Shown here: in pieces, positions 1-4,141 of the stretch
Numbering within the stretch: position 1 is the stretch's first letter
How the letters are laid out: the number at the start of each line of letters is the position of its first letter
NCBI GenBank assembly: GCA_929200175.1
Contig: CAKMYR010000090.1
Span: 1-5,244 of the forward strand
Origin: an uncultured Gammaproteobacteria bacterium
GTDB lineage: Bacteria; Pseudomonadota; Gammaproteobacteria; PS1; Pseudothioglobaceae
Direction of reading: 5' to 3'
DNA: 5,244 nt
Notes under the pieces: model-generated
The model's database searches: none
Told to the model about the DNA's origin: nothing
What the model saw: only the letters and a program-made list of their open reading frames with translations
Program-made: the position numbers and the translations under genes

Positions 1-109
1 TACCGTAGGTGCCAACTGGCATAAATACTGGAGTTTTAATCTTGCCTCTATTACAGATAATAGTACCGCAACGAGCTTTATTATCGGTATTTTCTAAGAT
101 GAATTTCAT
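1..109 (-). CDS. tgt: Queuine tRNA-ribosyltransferase, N-terminal fragment (partial, runs off window)
   Basis: Tgt exchanges the guanine at position 34 of tRNAs with GUN anticodons for the queuosine precursor preQ1 (bacterial enzyme, cytoplasm). Only the first 36 codons are present; the gene continues beyond base 1. The visible protein begins MKFILENTDNKARCGTIICN and reaches the block KTPVFMPVGTYG (residues 25-36). This matches the start of E. coli Tgt, which begins MKFEL..TD..ARRG and continues with TPCFMPVGTYGT. The catalytic aspartates and the zinc site lie outside the window, so activity cannot be judged. The ATG (109-107) directly abuts the recX stop (112-110, read TAAATG) and no Shine-Dalgarno is visible, so translation is probably coupled to recX. 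In E. coli tgt sits with queA and yajC, so its place behind recA-recX differs from that arrangement. The family call is strong despite the short length. Confidence 0.9.
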   Translation of the reverse strand, partial: MKFILENTDNKARCGTIICNRGKIKTPVFMPVGTYG

Positions 110-535
110 TTAAGTTGTAAACGCTGCTTGAATTTGGTCAAAACTAAAACCACGAGATTGTAAAAAACGCATTTGTTTGGCTTTTTCTTGATATTTTTTA
201 GGTATTTCTTGGCCAAATTTTTTAACCCTAACTGATTTTGCTAATGCAAAAAAATCAAATTCTGATAAATAAATATCTTGCTCTTTAATGCCTTTTTGAG
301 CTAATTGATTTTTAATTATAATACTTCCTTTACCCTGATTAAAACGCATTTTGGTAAACTCATTAGCAAACCTATCATCATTTTGGTAATTTTGAGCTTT
401 TAACTTAGTAAGAGCTTGCTCTATTTCTTTTTTATTATAATTTTTTATAACTAATTTTTGGTAAAGTTCTAAACTGGAATGCTCTCTTATTGCTAGTATT
501 TTGCAAGCTGCTTGGTAGGCGTTTTTATCATTCAA
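110..535 (-). CDS. recX: Regulatory protein RecX, RecA modulator
   Basis: RecX binds RecA filaments and limits filament extension and RecA activity. The 141-residue product has the family's helical-repeat pattern: an N-terminal block around residues 15-50 (REHSSLELYQKL, later QALTKLKAQNYQNDDRFA), a middle block with RFNQGKGSIIIKNQLAQKGI (about 64-83), and a C-terminal block with RVKKFG and RFLQSRGFSFDQI. It is shorter than E. coli RecX (166 residues), within the usual spread. The start is TTG (535-533). It is the first possible start because the preceding in-frame codons are TAA TAA, and the next in-frame Met (near residue 63) would remove the first repeat. A weak AGAG stretch inside the recA end lies 9 nt upstream. 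Only 3 bp separate it from the recA stop, so it is surely cotranscribed with recA and probably translationally coupled. Family call is firm; the exact start is slightly less so. Confidence 0.93.
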   Translation of the reverse strand: MNDKNAYQAACKILAIREHSSLELYQKLVIKNYNKKEIEQALTKLKAQNYQNDDRFANEFTKMRFNQGKGSIIIKNQLAQKGIKEQDIYLSEFDFFALAKSVRVKKFGQEIPKKYQEKAKQMRFLQSRGFSFDQIQAAFTT

Positions 536-538
536 TTA

Positions 539-1552
539 TTATTGCTCTTTTTTTAAGTCTTTTTTGTTTTGTAATAACTTTTCACGAATTTTTTCTTCAA
601 TTTTTTTGCTTACATCTTGATTTTGTTTAAGATAATCTCTGGCATTGTCTTTTCCTTGTGCTATTTTTTTGCCTTCTATACTATACCAAGAGCCTAATTT
701 TTCTATCAAACCACAGCTTACGCCTAAATCTATTATTTCACTTTCAAGAGATATGCCTTCATTATAAAGAATTTGAAAATCTGCTTGTTTAAATGGTGGG
801 GCTAATTTGTTTTTTAGAACTTTAACTCTAGTATCATTGCCTAAAATTTCATCACCTTTTTTAATAGTGCCAATACGTCTAATATCTAAGCGTACAGAGG
901 AATAAAATTTTAAGGCATTGCCTCCAGTTGTGGTTTCTGGATTGCCAAACATTACTCCTATTTTCATTCTTAATTGATTAATAAAAATTACCATAGTATT
1001 GGTTTTTTTAATATTTGAGGTTAATTTTCTAAGGGCTTGCGACATAAGTCTTGCTTGTAATCCCATATGTGAAGAGCCCATTTCTCCTTCAATTTCTGCT
1101 TTTGGGGTTAAGGCTGCTACAGAGTCAATAACAACAATATCAATGCCTCCAGAGCGTACTAACATATCAGTAATTTCTAATGCTTGCTCTCCAGTATCTG
1201 GTTGCGAAATTAATAATTCATCGATATTAACGCCTAATTTTTTGGCATATTGGGGGTCTAATGCATGCTCGGCGTCAATAAATGCTGCTACTCCTTTTTT
1301 TTGCATTTGTGCTATTACATGTAAAGAAAGAGTTGTTTTTCCAGATGATTCAGGTCCATAAATCTCAATTACTCTGCCTCTTGGTAATCCTCCTATACCA
1401 AGCGCAATATCTAAACTTAAACTGCCAGTAGGAACTGACTCAATATCTGTTGTAGCTTGATCATTACCTAAAAACATAACAGAGCCTTTGCCAAATTGTC
1501 TATCAATTTGACTAAGAGCTGACTTTAATGCTTGTTTTTTCTGTTCATCCAC
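539..1552 (-). CDS. recA: Recombinase RecA
   Basis: RecA forms ATP-dependent filaments on single-stranded DNA, carries out strand exchange and, where LexA exists, stimulates its self-cleavage. All core motifs are intact in 337 residues: Walker A GPESSGKT (66-73), catalytic Glu95 in DAEHALDP, Walker B IVVID (139-143), loop L1 EGEMGSSHMG (155-164), the allosteric NQ (191-192) and loop L2 ending in PETTTGGNALKFY (204-216). The GSSHMGLQARLMSQALRKLT segment is typical of gammaproteobacterial RecA. The start is GTG (1552-1550): an in-frame TAA lies directly upstream, and a G-rich Shine-Dalgarno sits 8 nt before it. The C-terminus ends KKDLKKEQ and is Lys-rich, unlike the acidic tail of the 352-residue E. 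coli protein. It heads a tight recA-recX-tgt unit. No LexA box is visible in the 61 bp upstream, so SOS control is not supported here. Confidence 0.98.
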   Translation of the reverse strand: MDEQKKQALKSALSQIDRQFGKGSVMFLGNDQATTDIESVPTGSLSLDIALGIGGLPRGRVIEIYGPESSGKTTLSLHVIAQMQKKGVAAFIDAEHALDPQYAKKLGVNIDELLISQPDTGEQALEITDMLVRSGGIDIVVIDSVAALTPKAEIEGEMGSSHMGLQARLMSQALRKLTSNIKKTNTMVIFINQLRMKIGVMFGNPETTTGGNALKFYSSVRLDIRRIGTIKKGDEILGNDTRVKVLKNKLAPPFKQADFQILYNEGISLESEIIDLGVSCGLIEKLGSWYSIEGKKIAQGKDNARDYLKQNQDVSKKIEEKIREKLLQNKKDLKKEQ

Positions 1553-1560
1553 TTATCATA

Positions 1561-1566
1561 CCCCCT
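1561..1566 (-). promoter_or_regulatory. Ribosome binding site of recA
   Basis: On the minus strand this reads AGGGGG, a 5/6 match to AGGAGG, ending 8 nt before the GTG start at 1552. It lies only 1 nt before an out-of-frame ATG (1559-1557), too close for that ATG to be favoured. The spacing is the main reason for choosing GTG as the recA start. It is the clearest Shine-Dalgarno in the window. Confidence 0.7.
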
Positions 1567-1573
1567 ATAAAAA

Positions 1574-1583
1574 TATAGCTATA
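1574..1583. repeat. 10-bp perfect palindrome in the divergent promoter region
   Basis: TATAGCTATA is perfectly self-complementary and lies between recA and ribD. It overlaps the start of the exact TATAAT of the ribD side and part of the candidate -10 of the recA side. It could be an operator for a dimeric regulator, but in such AT-rich DNA it may be chance. Confidence 0.35.
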
Positions 1584-1585
1584 AT
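1580..1585 (+). promoter_or_regulatory. Candidate -10 element of ribD-coaBC promoter
   Basis: This is an exact TATAAT 28 nt before the ribD ATG, placing a transcription start near 1592 with a leader of about 22 nt. No good -35 lies at 16-18 bp spacing (the sequence there is close to CATACC), and A+T richness makes a chance match likely. It overlaps the spacer of the candidate recA promoter, so the two promoters would be back to back. Confidence 0.35.
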
Positions 1586-1613
1586 ATACTAAAAAGACAA
1601 TTATATATTATAT

Positions 1614-2666
1614 ATGGAAAATTTATTCTCAATAAATGATAACAAAAACATGGCTATCGCTCTAAAAATTGCAAAACATGGTAAATACGGAGTACATGCA
1701 AATCCGATGGTAGGATGTGTAATTACCAAAAATAATAAAATTATTGCAAAAGGCTGGCATCAAGAATTTGGCAAAGAACATGCCGAAATAAACGCATTAA
1801 AACAAATTAATTATCAAGCTAAAGGAACTACTCTTTATTCAACATTAGAGCCCTGCTCACATCAAGGAAAAACTCAATCTTGTGCTAAGAAAATTATTGA
1901 TGCAAAGGTTAAAAATTTAATTATAGCAACTACAGACCCTAATCCTTTGGTTAATGGTAAAGGGATAGCAAAACTTAAAGAAGCAGGAATAAAAGTAAAA
2001 GTTGGGTTACTTGAAAATCAAGCTATAGAATTAAATTGTGGCTTTTTTAAACGAATGCAAACTGGTTTGCCTTTTGTAACTTGCAAAATAGCTGCAAGCT
2101 TAGATGCTAAAACATCAATGTCATCAAAAGAAAGTAAATGGATTACCAGCGAAGAATCAAGAGAAGATGTACAAAAATTACGTGCCCAAAACCAAGCAAT
2201 TATGACTGGTTCTGATACAATCTTAGCTGATAATCCTTCAATGACAGTACGGCTTAAAAATATTAATGTAACACCTTTAAGAGTTGTGATTGATAGTAAT
2301 AATAAAATAAAAAATAAAAAATTAAATATATTTTCAGCCAATGCTCCAACTATAGTTTTTAATAAAGATAATGCAAAATCTAATCAGTCTGGTAAATTAG
2401 ATTTAAAACAAATACTCCTTACACTTGGAAAAAAAGGAATAAATAATGTTTTATTAGAAGCTGGACCTAATTTAATAGGGGCAATGTTAGAATTAAATTT
2501 AATTGATAAATTTGTTATTTATAAAGCTCCTATAATTATGGGAAGCAGTGCTAATTCAATGATTAATATAGCAATTGATAAAATGCAAGATAAAATAAAT
2601 ATTGATATTACTGATATAACAAAAATAGGTAATGATATTAAAATAACTGGCAAACTTAAAAAGTGA
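1614..2666 (+). CDS. ribD: Bifunctional riboflavin biosynthesis deaminase/reductase RibD
   Basis: RibD deaminates the pyrimidine made from GTP by cyclohydrolase II and then reduces its ribosyl side chain with NADPH, the second and third steps to riboflavin, in the cytoplasm. The 350-residue product (E. coli 367) has an N-terminal deaminase domain (about 10-145). This carries HAE at 56-58, with His56 as zinc ligand and Glu58 as proton shuttle, and PCSHQGKTQSC with zinc ligands Cys81 and Cys90. The reductase domain (about 153-350) carries KIAASLDAKTS, WITSEESREDVQKLRA (176-191), DTILADNPSMTVR (201-213) and EAGPNLIGAML (282-292). The ATG at 1614 places conserved N-terminal residues correctly; Met13 would trim the first helix. 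No Shine-Dalgarno is visible in the A/T leader. It overlaps coaBC by 4 bp. No FMN riboswitch can fit in the 61-bp leader. Family and function are clear. Confidence 0.96.
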   Translation: MENLFSINDNKNMAIALKIAKHGKYGVHANPMVGCVITKNNKIIAKGWHQEFGKEHAEINALKQINYQAKGTTLYSTLEPCSHQGKTQSCAKKIIDAKVKNLIIATTDPNPLVNGKGIAKLKEAGIKVKVGLLENQAIELNCGFFKRMQTGLPFVTCKIAASLDAKTSMSSKESKWITSEESREDVQKLRAQNQAIMTGSDTILADNPSMTVRLKNINVTPLRVVIDSNNKIKNKKLNIFSANAPTIVFNKDNAKSNQSGKLDLKQILLTLGKKGINNVLLEAGPNLIGAMLELNLIDKFVIYKAPIIMGSSANSMINIAIDKMQDKINIDITDITKIGNDIKITGKLKK

Positions 2667-3835
2667 AATCTTTAACTAATAAAAGAATTATCCTTGGAGT
2701 TAGTGGCTCTATTGCTGCTTACAAAGCACCTAGTATCATTCGCCGTCTGCAAGATATTGGTGCTCAAGTAAAAGTTATCCTTACTCAAGGAGGCGCTAAA
2801 TTTATCACCAAACTATCTTTACAAATAACTTCAAAAAATAAAGTATATGATAATTTATGGGATGAAGAAAAAGAATCAATAATAACTCATATTGAATTAG
2901 CAAAATGGGCTGATGTAATTTTAATAGCTCCAGCGAGTGCTAATACTATTTATGATTTAGCTAATGCAAAAGCTAATAATCTTTTAACTAATGTAGTTTT
3001 AGCAAGCGATGCCAAAATGATAATAGCTCCAGCTATGAATCAACAGATGTATAAAAATATTACTGTTAAAGAAAATATCCAAACATTAATTAAAAGAAAA
3101 GTAGCATTGATAAACCCTAGTTTTGGCAATCAAGCATGTGGTGATATAGGGCAAGGCACACTAGCAGACCCTAAACTAATCGCTGCTTTTGTAGCAGATA
3201 CATTTAAAAATACATTAATCACCTTAGGGGCAACTGTAGAAGAAATTGATCCAGTTAGATTTATCTCAAACAAAAGCAGTGGAAAAATGGGCTTAGGAAT
3301 AGCAAATGCTTGCATAGAGGCAGGCGCAAAGGTAACAGTAATCTATGGAAATATCACAACTAAATTAAACGATAAATGCGATAATATCAAAGCAACAACA
3401 GCTGAACAAATGTATAAATCAGTGATGGAAAATATTAAAAATCAAGATATATTTATTGCTTGCGCTGCGGTAAATGACTATAAAGCTAAAAATATTACAA
3501 AACATAAAATTAAAAAAACAGCTAAGCCGTTAATTTTAGAATTAATCCCAACTAAAGATATTTTAAAAGATGTTTGCAAACTAAATAAAAAACCTATATC
3601 TATTGGATTTGCAGCTGAAACCGAAAATTTTATTCAAAACGCCAAAGCTAAACTTAAAAATAAAAATTGCGATGCTATTATTTTAAATAATGTTGCAAAA
3701 TCTAATTTAGGTTTTGAAAATGATGAAAATGAAATAGTATTTATTGATAAAAAATCAGTAACTAAAATAAAAAAAAATAGTAAAACAAAATTAGGGGTAG
3801 AAATAGTTAAAATAATCAAAGAAAAATTTTTATAA
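2663..3835 (+). CDS. coaBC: Bifunctional phosphopantothenoylcysteine decarboxylase / phosphopantothenate-cysteine ligase CoaBC (Dfp)
   Basis: CoaB joins cysteine to 4'-phosphopantothenate using CTP; CoaC then decarboxylates the product with FMN, giving phosphopantetheine for coenzyme A. The 390 residues (E. coli 406) hold an N-terminal flavoprotein domain (about 6-180). It has ILGVSGSIAAYK (10-21), the active-site His76 in HIELAKWAD, PAMNQQMY with Asn126, and Cys159 in QACGDIG. The C-terminal CoaB domain (about 184-390) has DPVRFISN (196-203) with Arg199 and Asn203, equivalent to E. coli R206 and N210, then SSGKMG, CAAVNDY (267-273), the Lys motif KIKK (282-285) and GFAAET (315-320). The first CoaB motif reads TLGATVEEIDP (187-197), whereas E. 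coli has TAGPTREPLDP. The GTG start overlaps the ribD stop as GTGA, implying coupled translation. CoaC needs FMN, so pairing with ribD makes metabolic sense. Confidence 0.96.
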   Translation: MKSLTNKRIILGVSGSIAAYKAPSIIRRLQDIGAQVKVILTQGGAKFITKLSLQITSKNKVYDNLWDEEKESIITHIELAKWADVILIAPASANTIYDLANAKANNLLTNVVLASDAKMIIAPAMNQQMYKNITVKENIQTLIKRKVALINPSFGNQACGDIGQGTLADPKLIAAFVADTFKNTLITLGATVEEIDPVRFISNKSSGKMGLGIANACIEAGAKVTVIYGNITTKLNDKCDNIKATTAEQMYKSVMENIKNQDIFIACAAVNDYKAKNITKHKIKKTAKPLILELIPTKDILKDVCKLNKKPISIGFAAETENFIQNAKAKLKNKNCDAIILNNVAKSNLGFENDENEIVFIDKKSVTKIKKNSKTKLGVEIVKIIKEKFL

Positions 3836-3871
3836 ATACAAAAAATATTGTTATATCAATATCAATTTAAG

Positions 3872-3880
3872 TTACTCACA
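3872..3880 (+). promoter_or_regulatory. Weak DnaA-box-like site
   Basis: TTACTCACA matches 7 of 9 bases of the DnaA box TTATCCACA. It faces the exact box 5 bp away on the other strand, and the pair shares a small palindrome, CACAA-AAA-TTGTG (3877-3889). Alone it would not be worth calling. Confidence 0.25.
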
Positions 3881-3885
3881 AAAAT

Positions 3886-3894
3886 TGTGGATAA
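3886..3894 (-). promoter_or_regulatory. DnaA box (exact TTATCCACA)
   Basis: The minus strand reads TTATCCACA, the strongest E. coli-type DnaA binding site, in intergenic DNA. With this base composition an exact match on either strand of a 300-bp region is expected well under once in a hundred by rough estimate. DnaA could act here as a transcription factor for comEC, or the box could belong to an origin or a DnaA-titration site. The sequence does not decide which. Confidence 0.5.
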
Positions 3895-3987
3895 ACATGT
3901 TAATATCTCCATATTTATAAACAAAAACTCTTATATATTGCTATTTTCTATGCTTTTGAATAAAAACTAATCACTACAATTTTTTCC

Positions 3988-4035
3988 TTAAAAATCAATA
4001 ACTTACGAAAAAAGACAAAAGTTATTAATTTATAA
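3988..4035. repeat. Imperfect inverted repeat, 17-bp arms, 14-nt spacer
   Basis: The arms are 3988-4004 and 4019-4035, complementary at 15 of 17 positions, including a perfect inner 8 bp (AATAACTT / AAGTTATT). The spacer is ACGAAAAAAGACAA. It could form a long, weak AU hairpin in RNA or a cruciform in DNA. It is not followed by a T tract on the plus strand, so it is not a classical terminator. Its left arm contains most of the IHF-consensus match. Confidence 0.5.
3993..4005 (+). promoter_or_regulatory. Candidate IHF binding site
   Basis: AATCAATAACTTA fits the IHF consensus WATCAANNNNTTR at every position. In AT-rich DNA this match has an appreciable chance rate, several percent for a region of this size by rough estimate. 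It gains weight only from lying about 100 bp from the exact DnaA box. Confidence 0.3.
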
Positions 4036-4141
4036 ATATTAGTTTTTGCTACTAAATCTTAAAAAAAGGGGAAAACTTTTTAAAAATACCGCCATAAATC
4101 ATTAATTTAAAAGGTTTTTTTAATAAAAAAAATATTAATAT

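Larger units (their letters stand above)
1572..1600 (-). promoter_or_regulatory. Candidate sigma-70 promoter of recA-recX-tgt
   Basis: On the minus strand, TTGTCT (1600-1595, 4/6 match to the -35 consensus) is followed by 17 nt and then TATATT (1577-1572, 5/6 match to the -10 consensus). The expected transcription start, near 1565-1568, would leave a leader of only about 13-16 nt, with the Shine-Dalgarno at the very 5' end of the mRNA. The region is almost pure A+T, so other -10-like hexamers occur (for example TATATT at 1588-1583) and the assignment is tentative. Confidence 0.4.
3836..4141. other. 306-bp AT-rich intergenic region between coaBC and comEC
   Basis: This gap contrasts with the tight packing elsewhere. 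I see no convincing ORF, tRNA or other recognisable RNA gene in it. It holds an exact DnaA box with a weaker inverted partner, an IHF-consensus match, a 17-bp imperfect inverted repeat, and runs of 7 T (4115-4121) and 8 A (4125-4132) just before comEC. No strong promoter for comEC stands out: the best pair I found, TTGCTA (3938-3943) and TAAAAA (3961-3966) at 17-bp spacing, matches only 8 of 12 consensus bases. No typical GC-rich hairpin with a T tract follows coaBC. Confidence 0.6.

Noticed and set aside
999..1361. 120-codon open frame on the plus strand inside recA
   Set aside because: It lies wholly antisense to conserved recA codons and its translation resembles no family; it is a shadow frame.
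1591..1600. Word AAAAAGACAA shared with 4009-4018 as a repeated regulatory site
   Set aside because: A 10-bp A-rich word can recur by chance in this composition; the flanks do not match.
1553..1613. FMN riboswitch before ribD
   Set aside because: The leader is far too short, and no conserved riboswitch segments are seen.
2018..2341. 107-codon minus-strand frame in ribD (and 61-codon frames at 3130-3315 and 3634-3819 in coaBC)
   Set aside because: They are antisense to well-conserved enzyme motifs and have no family resemblance or start signals.
3845..3862. Hairpin ATATTG-ttatat-CAATAT just after coaBC as a terminator
   Set aside because: The stem is 6 bp with a single G-C pair and no T tract follows.
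4063..4081. Hairpin AAAAAG-gggaaaa-CTTTTT as a terminator
   Set aside because: It has only one G-C pair and is followed by A residues; on the minus strand it would lie upstream of no gene that needs it.
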